Shown here in pieces: positions 11,300-24,735 of a stretch of DNA of 64,000 nt. The position numbers and the translations under genes are program-made. The stretch's first letter is position 1; each line of letters opens with the position of its first letter. Source of the DNA: Albifimbria verrucaria (Eukaryota > Ascomycota > Sordariomycetes > Hypocreales > Stachybotryaceae); NCBI GenBank assembly GCA_020081605.1, contig JAHREC010000062.1, positions 2,046,001 through 2,110,000 of the forward strand, read 5' to 3'. Below the pieces are notes generated by a model that searched no databases, was not told where the DNA came from, and saw only the letters and a list, made by a program, of their open reading frames with translations.

Positions 11300-13307
11300 A
11301 TGACTCCGAGTGAAGACGACGCTCGCTTGGAAGAGCTCGAGACTCTCGAGGCCATCTATCCCGAGATCCATCACCCTGACAAGGGCGACCCCTTCACCTT
11401 TGAGCTCGAGCTCCCCGTCGAACCAGCTCATCCGCTTATTGTGACCTTTCCGCCGCCCTCCTCCGGCGTTGCACCTCCCGGGCCTGGCGTCTTCCCGCCC
11501 CAGCTTGCGCCAAATGGCCAGCCTGAACCCGACTCACTCGACATCTCTTATCTTCCCTCTCTAACGCTGCGCATCACTCTCCCCATGGATATCCCAAAGA
11601 CGAACCACCTCGTGTCAACATCTCTACTAACCCACCATGGCTCTCTCCCGAAACCGTTGGCAAGTTGCAGGATGATGGGCCTCGTATGTGGGATGAGGCC
11701 GGCCGGGACATGGTCGCCTACGCCTACATCGACCATGTTCAGCGTGGCACCGAAGACGCCTTTGGGACCATAGCCCCTGACGGCACTCTGCAGCTGGACC
11801 CCAGCACAAACTGGCCGTGCTCGACTATGATCTCAAGGCGAAGAAGACTGCATTCGAAAAGAAGACTTTCGAGTGTGGCATCTGTCTGGATCCGAGGAAA
11901 GGAACAGTATGCCACGAAATGCTGGATTGTGGTCACGTATTCTGTCTCCAGTGCCTGCGTGACTTCTACAACGACGCTATCAAAGAGGGCAACGTCGACG
12001 CTGTCCGCTGCTTGACGCCCAACTGTGCCAAAGAGCGATCGGAGGCGCAGACTCAGGGCAAGGCAAAGAAGGTTCGTAAGGCGCTCATCAACCCAAGCGA
12101 GTTGCTACAGATTGGGCTCTCCGAGGACGACGTCAAGCGATATGTCTCACTCAAGTACAAGATGGAACTCGAGGCAGACAAGAACACGATCTACTGTCCC
12201 AGGAGCTGGTGCAACGGCGCGGCACGTTCTAAGACACACAAGAAGCCGTCGGGCTTCGAGTTCGCAGAGGTATCTGACAATGAATCAGACAACGAAGGAG
12301 ACAAGAATGGAGACGATACAGACGATACCGTGACCGCCAAGCCTGACAAGTCCTTGGAGGATCTCATCGCCATTTGCGAAGACTGCTCTTTTGCATTCTG
12401 TAGCAGGTGCTTTCAGTCATGGCATGGCACCTTCTTCCGCTGTCGGCCAAAGAACCTCTCCGAAGAGCTCTCGGCCAACGACAAGCTGTCCATGGACTAC
12501 ATCACCAAGTATACAAGCCCGTGTCCTACATGCGGTGCACCTGCGCAGAAAACATTTGGCTGCAATCACATGCTGTGCTCGAGATGCAATACGCACTTTT
12601 GTTATTTGTGCTCTGCTTGGCTGGAGCCAAAGAACCCTTACCAGCATTTCAACCAAGAGCGGAGCGGCTGCTACATGCGTCTGTGGGAGTTGGAAGAAGG
12701 TGACGGGGAGAACCCAGCTCTTAACAACCCGATGCATTGGCGGCAACAGGCCGAGGAACCAGCCCAGGACTTCGTAGACGAAAGGGAAGACTTCATTGCT
12801 TTCGAAGAACCTCGAGGAACAACCCTCCAAGGCGACTGGAAGAGCGTGGCCAGCCCGTTGCCGTGGCTCGGGAGGCGCCCCTTGTGCTCCGTCTCGTCAA
12901 CGACCAAAACGACGGCGCTCGCCCTGTCCCACCTCCTGCCCCCGACGCACCCCAGCCCGCAAATCGCGCCCAAAACGTGCCTCAGCCAGGAAACCGTCCG
13001 GGCGCTGTTCATGCTCCCGAGGGGCGTGGCGGGCGTGGCCAGGCAGGCAGGGCAGGCAGAGCTCGAGGCGGCCGGGGAGAGGGGCCGTGGTGGCATGGCC
13101 AACAATAATAACCACAATCGCCGGAACCAGGACATCAACCTGGACCAACAAGCAGAAGGACTCGACGCGGCACAGCAAGCGTGGGTGCGCCGTTTCGTGC
13201 AAATGGCCCTGATCGACGCCGAAGACCAGATTGAGGGTGACTCTGACGAGGAGGGTGAGAATTGGATAATCCCTGACCAGCTGCGTAAGGGAGCGATTCA
13301 AGGCTGA
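11300..13307 (+). CDS. RWD-RING1-IBR-RING2 E3 ubiquitin ligase (RNF14/Itt1-like)
   Basis: RBR-class E3 that passes ubiquitin from an E2 through a RING2 cysteine. An N-terminal RWD domain (residues about 8-150, E-L-E-T-L-E-A-I-Y-P motif) is followed by RING1 from about residue 190 (C-G-I-C-L-D...C-G-H-V-F-C-x2-C), an IBR with C-P-R-S-W-C and C-E-D-C...C-S-R-C, and RING2 (C-P-T-C-G...C-N-H-M-L-C-x2-C...F-C-Y-L-C). The likely active cysteine is that of the C-N-H-M-L-C segment. RWD plus RBR is the RNF14/Itt1 arrangement. The C-terminal tail is Gly/Arg/Pro-rich and acidic at the end. Frame breaks fit missing bases at 11587-11588 (GG) and 11799-11802 (CCCC), and the frame also leaves and re-enters between about 12835 and 13100. 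Neighbouring genes give no functional clue. Confidence 0.88.
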
Positions 13308-16300
13308 ATCCGGAACATCTTTCAGGCCCTTCTTACACCCCTTTTCTCATTTCTCCTATAATTGTAGGACAACGACGTTGGATAGATTCTGTCAGAGCTG
13401 CTTGTCTACAAGCACACTGGCGTACAATATGTAGCGAGCACGCATAATGTTGGATACATCACATAGCTATCGTCCATTTCCCCCTAGCCTAGTTTTCTAA
13501 AAAGCTACCCTAAGAAAGCTGCCTCCTATCGGAAGTCTGCCGCCAGATTCGTTCACGCAAACCGCCTACCTAACAATCAGGGTCTCGACTAACGGCCGCC
13601 CCCTCCCTCTGACTTCTAAAACCAGCCACAGATCGGAGCACCACCCGCCTGCTTGTGCCTACGTCTGTGACCGACCAATTGTCCTTGGACTTGGGGCCCA
13701 ACGATGGGACGTGGCAGAGGCACTGTACTCTGTACCTGCCGCGGAACAAAAAATAGACCAGCCTTGCAGACCCCAAATGCTACCTTCGCCTGCTGCTGCT
13801 CATCGATAATGAAGATCACGCCCCCTTGGGTCTAGCATTGTGACAAGAGTGGCAGTTGTGTTCTGCAAATCGCCAGGCCCTCCCGGAGCATTCGCCTCGC
13901 TCCCTACCATTGCCACTTGGTTGTAACCCTCTCCCTTTTCCTTGGCCCGCTTGAGACCTTGACCCAGAAGTGTCATGTTAGTTGCTAGATGACAAGACAG
14001 GAGAACTTGGGGGCCATGTTGGTCGCTCCTTTGCCCAGGCAGGAAGATGGGGCGGAGCTGTGCGCGAGGATTCTGGCCTCTGGGGATGGCGGGAGGATCG
14101 AGGACAGGCCTGGATTGCATTTCGCACTCACACTCGCTGCACTCGCACCTCTACTCACTCACCCTCACGTAAGAACGCCCGCTGCCGTCCCCTAATACTG
14201 GCCCAATGCGGCAGACCGGCAATCCGTAGATGCAAGCCACGTACTGTTTGGGAGAAGTTGCGAGTTCTAGTTCCATCGAATGAGATACGCCCCCGGCGTT
14301 GTTCAATTTGCATCCTCTCTATTTTCTCGCCCGGTTGGCCTCGAGGCCGGCTCGTCTGTCACCTTTGTCCGTCGCATGTATTTCCTCTGCCCAACATTGC
14401 TTGCGACAGCGGGCGCCAAGTGGGGAATATCGTCCGATTCTCAGCCATGAGCGAGAGGGCCTAGCTTGCAAGGTTAAATTAAGTGAACTGAATGGGACAT
14501 AGCTCAAGGATGAGAGGCCCTGGATCCGAAGTGCCCACGACGGACGGGGAGGGCGCTGCGCCTGGCTGGTCCAGTTCCGTCCTGTTTGCAACCACGGTTT
14601 CGTGGGCGCGGCGGCTGCATTCTGGTCCACATCGCGCTACCAGAGGCACGGTGAAAGGAAGAGGAGGAGGGATATTTCACGCTTGAACATGCAAGATGTG
14701 TACGGACAGGAGCCGCTGGCTAGTGGCCTCGGCACATATGCGGATGCCTTATTAGACGCGCTGGTTTGAGAACGAGGGCAACAAGGGGGCTGTTTCGCGC
14801 AAGCATTGCCCTACCGCAATCTAACACCACTGCGCCTAGAACCAGCTCTGTGCTGCACATTTCGGGTGAGCATGTGGGCAAGAGGATTGGGTTCAGAGCC
14901 TGACTACCCCCGTATCAACCTTGTCGAGTGCTGCAAAGGACACTACTGGCGCAGCCGCACTTTGTTTCTACAGGCTGATGAAGAGATTGGCTGGAAGAAG
15001 AGGGCCCTTCTTTGCCATTCGGGCCTTCAAGGCTAAAAAGAAAACATTTGCAGTTGAGAAAGGGGTGCGCTTCTGGGGTGCAGGGCGTGTTTGCTGACTG
15101 ATGAAGGATGTTTGACGCGGCACCTGTGTTGCACAATTCCACATCAGATGAATTCGTATTAGCCATTTCATCACCTCTAGACTCCGATGATGACCAGCAT
15201 CACAGGCTTGTAAGTCCAATCAACCTGGGATGATGTATGAAGCAAGGCGCGAAGGCGTATGCATGAAGGCTCCGCCCCGGTGGGAAGTGACCTTGTATAT
15301 GCTCCCTCCTTTCAGAAGTGAGATCTGGCGTTGGTGGTCAATGCCTTCGCTTAATGACCGATCAGTTCAAAGGATCTATAGGAGGCTTCGTCTATAATGT
15401 AATCCCTTGGAGCCGTTCGCTTTGCTGACTTGAAGGTCGCATAATACCCAGGGGCGCCTCGGAGATAAGATCTGTCACTGGTGCCAAATCAACAATGTTG
15501 GTCAGGTAAATATGCATTTGCGACTGTGGTTGTGAATGGGAAATCGCTAAGCATGTCCGGAGTCGTTAAGCATGACCAGCCGAGGTTGGCCAGATCCGCG
15601 ACGATCGAAGCGATCACTGCTAACCGTGGCTTATGCCATCAGATCGAGGATACGAACAGGGCTTATTCAGCCTGCTGTTCAAAATAGTGATAGCATCACA
15701 GAGTCATTGTGATAAGTCAGTGCCCTAAATGCGAAATTTATGCTCGAGTTCAATACTGCAGCCAACATTTCCATTGCCATGCCGTGAAGCATTCGACCCA
15801 CTGGCCACAGCACACCCCATGCTGCAAGAGTGTTGCCTGTACCAAGGCGCTCTAACTGTGAAGAGGGTTTTCGCTGTGCGCAAGTAGCTGAATCCGAGGC
15901 TCGATGATTTGGATATTGGCTGAGGAATCTCGCTTGCGTAACCATTCTCATCGCGAGATCGACAAATGCGCAAACTCCCCATGCTGTCTGAGAAGCACAA
16001 GGGTCAGTGGCCTGGGTCACTGCATTGCTCGACAGGGTTCAGGACACCACTGTATGCATGTCAATAAACGTTTGCCAAAGATGCCCGCATGCACCAATGA
16101 CTGATTGACCGGACTGATACGGAGTACGTAGTGCTTCCCAGTCACCTATGTATGGCATGGAAGTGGGCAAATTTACGAACAACAGCTGCTGCATCAGGCT
16201 ACGGCTGCATTTGCTTCCGAGGCATCACCCTCCAAGGGTCCCGTCATGTAGGTAGGGCAGATTGATTCGTAGAAGACCCTTACTCGACCAGGGCCGGCCC

Positions 16301-18847
16301 TAAGCATCTCGGCCGCCGGTTGCTCAGGAGTTGAGTGCAGAAAAATAGCTGTGATTTCAGAGCTCATCCGGCTATTGCCATCTGGAAGGGTCTGCCGACC
16401 AGACCACACAGCGGGTCTCGAGCAAGCCCTTTGAGGCATTCCACCAAAGTACCGTCTTGTCCACCACTCAGAGCAAGGTTAGTGAGCCAGGGGCCCTGTG
16501 GATACATACATTTTGCACAAGATAGAAGCTGCTAACCTTTGTAGTCAAGAAGTAGGAGCAGGGAGAGATTGCGAGCCTGTCGATGTTGGTGTGGCCAGAT
16601 TTGCCGCCTCTCTTCTTTACCTCGGATGAGGTCACACAGGCTACGTTGCCCTAAAACACCAGAGCACATGTCTCAATGAGTCAATCCAGAGTTCTTCCAA
16701 GGAAAGCGTAGCCTTGTCAAAGACTTGGGTACCTTTTCTTACGGAGGGCTGGGTGGGCTGCACGGGAGGGACGTAACGCCTGCCTGACCGGAGACTGAGG
16801 ACTACTGACAATGTTCCGTGGACAAGACGGAGTCAGGGAATCAGGATTCATGTACGGTGGTTGACACACCCCATACACTTCCCGCTCTATCGAAGAGGAA
16901 GGGTTCGAGTTGGGTTGCAGCCCGGCGATCCCCCACTCAGCCTCCATCAACAAGGCGAAAAGCTCGTCGATTCGCGGCAACAAGTCCGACGTCACGCAGC
17001 AACCTCCCAGTCTCGTTACATCGACAGAAGACCATGTGCTTGAACCGCCATCACTGGCACCAAAGGGCATGGCAGCGTGATGCACAATGGCCGTGGATCT
17101 GCCATGGCAGCAGGGCTAGATGCCCCATGATGCAATTTTGGGGTGGGGACTCCGTACCCGCAGAACAGACTTCATACAGTACAGAAGCAGCCGTTTTAAG
17201 CGACGACGGCCAACGGCTATGGCGTTGGAGCCTTGTTGGGATAGGCTTAGTGCGCATCGCGTTTCGTTTCTCGATTGCACGAGCCTTCGGTGGTGATATC
17301 CTCAAATTTTTGTAAATACGATCAAAACGAGGCGTTGAGCGCAAGTCGGCGAGAACAAGTAACAAGCCCGTGCTGTCATGCCGCTGGCGCAGACCGGCCA
17401 GCAGCTAAAGACTCAATATCACCATTGTCCCGGCATTAAGAATGCAGCAAAGCAGTAACACTCTGCGCAAGTGGCTAAGCTGGGACTAGGTTCAGGAGTG
17501 GATGAAAAAGGAGGGGAAATGGGGAGGGGTGTAATTTATGATTGAAGGTGCAGACCCCTGTCTCGTTCATGAATATCATAAACCGCCCCCAGCCTTGACA
17601 AGCGTGAAAGATGGTCTCAGAGTGAGCAGAACCAACCACTCACAAGGCCAGACGTTGATGGATAACGAACATGTGCGCGGGGAGCGGCAAGCAAGCCATG
17701 AAAGCCCCACAATATGAAGGAGGTATGGTGCCCGGGGGGACTGACTTACTTCTGGTCAGGGCGCGGACCAAGCGATTGCAGGAGTCTACCATAACCTTAG
17801 ATGTTGTCTTCGTAAGGCAGCGTTTCATGGTATGGTAATGGTGTTGGTGGTGTAATCTCTTGTCCGTAGCGTTGGGGGTTTTGGATGCTTGAGAGAATGC
17901 AGGCTCCGGTTTCCGGAGAGGAAGCTTGACGCACCAACATGCGTTGCTCTTTTGGTGGAGAACGGGGAGAAAGAGGGAGGAGTCATGGAGGCGTTTATTG
18001 TTTTGCTTTTTCGAAGCTCCTGTCAAGATCGTGTCGAAACGTTACAGACAGATGCCGAGATTGCACAGAGGCTGCGCGGACCGCAATGCAGTGTGGGACA
18101 GGGAGTCGCTTCGAGTATTTTAGGCGACATAGGGAGCAATGTCGAGCATCAGCGAGCTCGCTCGGGATGTGACAATGTGGCCGATAAAGTTTCCTCGAAT
18201 GCTTGTAGAGCGGATGGACGGATTTGCTGATCGCCCGTGTAGGGAGGTAAGGTGGTAGGGTACAGTACATGGACCGACAGTACAGGGGTCGTCGGGTCGG
18301 GTCAATGGCGCAGTCGTCAACGACATGTCGCGATGTCCCATTTTAGGGCCTCAAAGTCCGTGGCGATGAGAGAGGGAGACAAGGAGAAAGAGGGCGCTTT
18401 GCCAGGGGTTGCCTGCCTGTTTGCTTGGCCGCTCGCAGGCTGGGCGGCCAGGGATCCACCATCTATGTCGAAAATACACGTAGGGACGGCGCCGTAGAGG
18501 GCGGTTGCAAGATCCGGAAGGGATACCTGGGGGAAATGGCTGAAGCAGGGAGCCCTGATCAATTTTGGACAGAAAATCGGACGAGATCAAGGACTGGGGA
18601 CGGCAAGGATTAGGGAACCGGGATCACGAAAGCAAGTGAAGTAAGTGAGTAAGTCAGTGGATGGAGATGCAGAAGAGATGGAGGTGCGGCAGCGACCGGT
18701 GAAGTCCAATCAGAGACAGTGCGCCTGCCACACCTCCACTCCTCTGCCAGGGTGGGTCCCAGCCAGCCAACCTTGCAGCCCACAGTCCACATAAACGCAT
18801 CAGCACTGTGCAGGCCTGGCCTGGCCTCCACCCCGGTCAACACCAGG

Positions 18848-18873
18848 CTTGCCTTGCCTTGCCTTGCCTTGCC
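18848..18873. repeat. (CTTGC)5 microsatellite
   Basis: Five perfect copies of a cttgc pentanucleotide. About 100 bp downstream (18970-19010) the complementary theme caaggcacgg/caagacaagg recurs, so the two arms could pair imperfectly. Confidence 0.85.
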
Positions 18874-18912
18874 TGACTGGGCGTACCTGAACAGGACACG
18901 TCCACGACACGC

Positions 18913-18934
18913 CCACACACGCACGCACGCACGC
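18913..18934. repeat. CACA/(GCAC)n simple repeat
   Basis: A cacacac run passes into four gcac-type units just before 18935. Simple repeat in the non-coding interval; no function seen. Confidence 0.8.
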
Positions 18935-21432
18935 AAGGTTCACCAAAGGAATACAGTAGCCCATCTCTCACGCCAGGGCAAGGCACGGCAAGACAAGGCA
19001 CGGCAGGAAACGAATGAAATCACTGGGTGGGTTTGGCCCAGACCAGGGTTCGTCGCCGGTCCCCCTTCGCAAACCCTTTTGCTACCCACCATCACGATAA
19101 GACGCATCCCGGATGCGTCCTGCACCAGATGACCATTGAAGAGTCTCGGATCGTTGCGGCGCGCATGATCAACACGACTGGCACATTGGAGCGCCTAACC
19201 CGGAGAGGAACCATGAACAAGCTCTGGACATCAAACATGACACTATCGTACATGCGCCTCTTGTTCGATGTTGAGTTGAGGGAACAGGGTCGGGGATATT
19301 CTCCAAGGTCCAGGTACCACCCTGGGCCCTCTCCATCTCGAACATGGTTCAATATAGCAGCGTAACGCGTCTCTACAATCGATCCCGTCTTCATCGCATT
19401 TCCAGCGCTTGAGCTAACTTTATCACATGCCCCCGTTTTCCTTTCACCGATGACCATGCTCGTCTCGTCACGGCTCTGAGCTCCGCTTCATTCCCTGTCT
19501 CGAGCCAGAGACTTGACGGACATTCAATCATTAGCTTCCCCTTTGGGCTGTGCGTGCACTGGACACCTCCACACAGCTCATGCCTATCCTATCCTATCGT
19601 CAATCGTCCAGCGCGCAAGATGAAGGTCGATGCCGTTCGCATCCTCTCGCACTGGGCTCGTCAGTAACCGTGCGGCAAAAAAAAAAACACCTGGGTGGCA
19701 GACAACCACCACCCTGCCCCTTCTTCGCTTCGCTTCGCCTCGCTTTACCTCTTCCACTGGTCTATATGCCTTGCGCGCGCCGGCAGAATTACCCTCACGT
19801 TGGACACCACGAGCTATGCACAAGCCAGCGCCTGGACGCTCTAACGCTCATGAGATATCTCACCATTAGACAACGTGCTCCCTCTCCTGTGTCTTCTGAC
19901 CCTCCTGCATCGTCGAGCTTCCTGCTCTTGTTTTCCCACAAGCTCTCGATGACTGAACCATCCGATGCAGCATCCCATCACAAGGCAGCTTTGACTCTCC
20001 AGTCGCCTCCTTGTCCGAGTTGTTACCTGCTTCCGATATGGGGTCTGTCCTTTGGACCCAAGTTCAGATTGACCTCGACTTCCCACAACCCCGCGCCTCA
20101 CCCGTGCTTGGACTCGCCCACTCACACTATCACGTCTTCTTGACCATCTCATATTTTGCGGGCCAGCGGGTTTCCTGCTCGGGAGGATTGTCCTCTCAAT
20201 CAACACGGCCCTGTCACTAGCTGGGGTCGACTCCTTGTCATTGGACGGCCTTTTGAGCATCTAGGACGGGACCACTGGAGCTCCACACTAACAACCCCTG
20301 TCCATGCCCCTGCTCCGTCCCTCCATTTTACGCCATACCGAGCGAAGTAGCCGCTACCTCTTTGGCCGTGGTTGCGCCCGCTACTGGCCACACCATCGAG
20401 AAGCGGACACCACCGTCACCGGTACTTGTGGGTGGCATGGATGTGCTGCTTTCGTGCGCCTGCTTCCCAGGCAAGTTGAGGGAGACGAGTGTGGGTGATG
20501 CGGCCTTTGCAGTCAGGAAACCTTTTAGACCCTCGGCAGACAGAGTGGCAAGGGTGCATTGAGAAACCCCAGCCACTACATCAAGGAGTTAAGCACTACT
20601 TTCGTCGGCGACTTGAGCACCTCGAGCTCTCCTCCGATTTCACAACATTGCTAGTACCTTTGAGTAAGCGTAACATGTTGCTTCTCGTCAACTATTCCCG
20701 CCCACGTCAAGCGCTTAATAGCCTCTTATCCCTTTCCCCTCCTGTCATTTCGTGTTTACAAGGCTGCCTGTAGGAACGGCTTCCGGTTAGTCTAGGTGCG
20801 GTCTTACACATTTTCACAACCATACATGATGATGGCCTGCAGAACACACACACACCCACCACACCCTCCACTCCGTTGCCTCCTCCTCCCCGACATCCCC
20901 TCCCTCACTCCCGCCCCCGGTCCTCCTTCCCAGAGCGGTTGCATGCACGAGACCCGGTCACTTAGTCCACACTGGCAAGCCTAGCACCTCTCTGGGAGCT
21001 CCGAAATAGATCCCAGACCTTGATCCGTGCTGTATAGAGCGAGAATGAGTGAGAGTCCTTGGTTCCTGTTCCTGGCCGGTATGCCTGTACTCCATCCATG
21101 TAGCACCCCGGGAACAGTGCCGGTGTTTTCCTCGAGGCACTCCCTCCACAAGTTACCATATTGGGCTCCATCATATTAGTATACATCTATCCGCAAACAA
21201 GACTTAGATATCTACAGCACGTACTCCATGCCCGGACCCTGATCTGCTCCCAGCGGACAACGTCGTTTAAACGTCCATCAAACATCTCAAGCAAGCATTT
21301 TGTTCTGCTGTCTTTGTCCTTGATGAGACTTTCCTGCCCTAGTGATTCCACCTGGACAACACCAGAGACCATCTGAGTCAGGCAACATCTACCTGATTGC
21401 AGCGGACTGCGAGGCCGCGGAGATATGAACCC

Positions 21433-23529
21433 ATGACGACCACGGCGGCATATCCGACTACCATGACAGAGCTGCGCGGAGAGCCGGCTCATTCCAGCCT
21501 CTGGTCTAGCTATGGGAGCTCGACCCATCGGCTGAACACCTCCATGGACGCTGGCTTCCCCAGCTCTTCCGCGGCATCGTCTCATTCTGGACGACCGCGA
21601 AGCGACCACTCCAGTGTGGATCATCCATATCCATACAGTCGCTATTCCCAAGATGAACCGGATACGTACGCTCGACAACCGCATGCAACTCTGGCTTCGC
21701 AGCACAGCTACTCCAGCCTCAAGAGGCCCTTCTCCCAAACCGAGGGACCAGGCTACCAAGAAATCGTCCAGGACCTCCGGGAAGATGGATCTAGACTAAC
21801 TATGAACCATGACCACAAGCTCTTGGCCTTCAGACGAAGCCAGGACAAACTTACGGTGCTCGACCAGCATGGACGAGTCCAATCATTGGAGCTCTCAGCA
21901 CAGCTGCACGGCATGTTCTTCTTGTCGGAGATGCCATCTAACGCCAGTGACGGTACCGCCCTGCAGCCAGAGTTGACGTGCTATCGACGTAACCTGTTCC
22001 AAATCAGTGGTTCCCTAATCACACCCAGGGGACAGCTCTCAGTGGTCACTGAGTCTGGCGAAAGCGTACCCGTGAACAGCATGGAAGTCACAATCTCAGC
22101 CATCGAATCTGTTGACGGCAACCCGGTCCGTCTAATCGTAATTCCCTGGAAGACGCCCCCACCCAACTCTCCTGAGATCAATCAAAGCCCGGACCAAGAA
22201 CCACCATCGCTTCCTTTGATTCCTCTCCAGGATGATGGCGCCGAGCCGGAGGGTGAGTATGCAGTGTACCCCATCGGGTGGCGTCGACTGCAGTTCAGAA
22301 TGTATGTAACACCAGGACTAGCCGGTCCTTTGACAGAAACTGATTTGTGTACAGAGCCACGGCGAACAACGGCCGGCGGAAAGAGCTCCAGCAGCACTTC
22401 GTGCTGCACCTGAAGGTTTTCGGGTCCTTGGCCAATGGATCAAAGGTTGTAGTGACAGAATCCACCACAGCACCTATCGTCGTCCGTGGCAGAAGTCCTC
22501 GTAACTTCCAGGCTCGCAAAGAGATCCCCTTCTAGGATCGAGCGCTGGGTCTAGAGGCCAAGCGCTTGTCGAAACCGGGTTGGGTGTTGTCGCGGGAGCA
22601 TTAACCCCAAAGCAACAAGAGCCCAAGGCACGGCCTATTGATATACAAGTTCCTCGAACTGCGTTCACCTTCAGCCCTCCAAAGCCGGCGGGAAGTCAGC
22701 TAAGCTCCGTTAGATCTAAGTAAGTGACCTTCTGAACCTTCCTGATGGACATTCGCAAGCGGTGGACACCTTTGATATGGTTCTGTGTAAACTAACCACT
22801 CGTCTCTAGTTCGTATTCAAGCTGGAGTGCGTCTAGCACGACCCCGATGCCTCAGATCCATTCTTCAGGTCCTGGATCATACCCAGCAACAACCATCAGT
22901 GCCGACCCTTACCCAAAGGTTGCCCTTGCAGGAACATCCAGCTTCAGCGGAGACCAACAAGATCTGCCGCTCCCAACGTCTATGGCCCCTCCTGTGCAGC
23001 TCTCTATGGTGTCAACCGACCAGCCACAGTCGTCTTTGAGGTCTCAGTATACTTATGTTCATGCCTCCGCAGCACCATCCCAGCTGCCAGTGAGTGCGCC
23101 GTCACTGAGTGCTTCTGACAACGCCATGAGCGTGCCAAGATATGTCGACAGCGCTCGCCCGTCTAAAAGCCCGCGACATACAGAACAGCAATCAGTACAT
23201 GGTCCTGCGCCAATCAGCAACAGCGACTCCTCGGAATACCGATTCGGATCCTATGGAGGCGTGAGTAACTCGTCGAGTGATGTTGCACAACCCAGCTACA
23301 ACTCGGAGTCCTCAAGCTCGAACCCTCCGAGGGATTACTACCCTCCACCCAACACATGGACAACCTCAGCCCCTGAACACAGCTCAAGTGTGGCCTACGC
23401 AAGTGGTGAGAGTCGCCCTTTGCGCCCATCAAGACGGAACCAACGCACCCTACGCCTCCTGCCGTGTATGAAGGCGGACATCGGGGATCCTTTGATGCCA
23501 TGAACAATTATTCCTGGAGCGGAAACTGA
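21433..23529 (+). CDS. vib-1: NDT80/PhoG-type transcription factor, VIB-1/XprG class
   Basis: Nuclear DNA-binding regulator of about 650 residues. After a Ser/Tyr/Pro-rich N-terminus, the NDT80 immunoglobulin-like DNA-binding domain spans roughly residues 110-370, with the class hallmarks E-L-T-C-Y-R-R-N-L-F, then P-I-G-W-R-R-L-Q-F-R and R-G-R-S-P-R-N-F-Q. The tail is Ser/Pro/Gln-rich and ends Y-S-W-S-G-N. Introns 22302-22354 and 22720-22809 join cleanly. Family knowledge: VIB-1 and XprG control extracellular protease production, carbon/nitrogen starvation response and heterokaryon-incompatibility cell death. A missing C in the CCCC run 22526-22529 would restore ...R-K-E-I-P-L-L-G-S-S after an apparent stop, and another one-base shift near 23405-23411 is needed to reach the conserved C-terminus. 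The ATG at 21433 precedes the coding composition; a CT-rich leader lies upstream. Confidence 0.9.
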
Positions 23530-24735
23530 TTTGAACATTGTTGTCGTCTGCATCTATCCAGCCAAAATAGTGCTTTAAGAAGTTGACGATAGCGGCCTAG
23601 CCGGAAAGGGTGCAAGGAGGCATCCTCTACTCCTGGTGCATTGTGGTTACATAGCTGCAATGTTAGGAGTGTTTGTATACTACCCAATATGAATTGGATT
23701 TGGGGACGGTGTTTGGTGAATGACGGAATGTTTGGGATATGGAACTTGGGCATTTGACATAATTGCAGCTATGGCGGTTATTCAAGCCACCTCACACTGA
23801 GGGCTGCAACTGGAGTCGGTACGGTAGCACCACCTTGGCGTCTCAACAAGGTCGCCGGGCTGCTGCTTTGTTTTTTAGTACCCTCATCCGTTGTTTGCTG
23901 GTAGTGTACACGATTTGCATTATGGGATAGCGAAATGATGGGATGGGAACGGGATACCTCGGGATATGTTGGAAAGGCTCATTGCTATTGGTATGATAGG
24001 GCGGTTCAGGATGATGGCTCAGCTAGGCGAGGATGGCATCTTGGGGCAACGCGGTGGGATATTGGGCTGGAAAGATATAAGTGTTTTGATGTAGGAATGA
24101 ATAACGGTCCACTGTTATAATGTTGGTGATTATCGAATCCAGGGATGCTGTGCGCTATGCAAGTTCCTAAATGAAGAGGTTCTATCATGTTGATCCGTGT
24201 AGAAGACGAGGGTATCGTTACCATACGGGACACCCGGCCAGGTGGGAACAAGCTCGGAGGGAAACTTAATCCAGGGAAAGAAACTGCGTCAGTCATAGGA
24301 GAGAAACATAAGCCCAAGCTTTTAGTTGTTGTTTAGATTCCCTCAATGTGGTCTGTCTCGTGATGGGTTGTCCTAGAGCAACGATACCGGGACATCACCA
24401 GGGAGGTGCGAGAACCGAGACAGGGAAACTGTAGGAAAGCAGCAGCGCCATGCTTTGGATTATATAGGCCGGACATGTCTGCAACCCTGGGCGCGGGGTT
24501 GCGACGTGGCGACGATCCCGTTCATCCCAGCTGGTTCTTGCGCCGAGGTCTTTACTGGATCCGTCGATGGTGGTTCCCAGAAGAGCTAAACGGGTGATAA
24601 GATAAGCAAGCCACACCCCAAATTCTCCGTTTCGACTACAACGGTGATTCCGCTGTAAAGCAGCGCGTGACCATACTACTGACCTGGCGCTCAATTCTCA
24701 ATTCTCTTGGCCGGATTGCATAGCATCAGCTGGCG
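23530..24735. other. intergenic, no supported gene
   Basis: 3' flank of the NDT80-type gene and promoter of the DUF2011 gene. Only short unrecognised frames are present. Confidence 0.5.

Larger units (their letters stand above)
13308..21432. other. 8-kb interval without a supported gene
   Basis: Reading frames are short, overlap on both strands and match nothing I know. A minus-strand group near 17085-15680 (frames 17085-16717, 16439-16194 and 16020-15679) has plausible composition, but no domain, and splices between pieces run into stops. The right third (about 18.6-21.4 kb) is CT/CA-rich with simple repeats and resembles a long promoter and leader for the NDT80-type gene at 21433; several short upstream ORFs lie there. 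No tRNA or 5S rRNA signature was found. Confidence 0.4.

Noticed and set aside
16717..17085. 122-codon minus-strand frame, possible first exon of an unknown gene
   Set aside because: Plausible composition, but every splice I tried to the downstream frames meets a stop and no domain appears.
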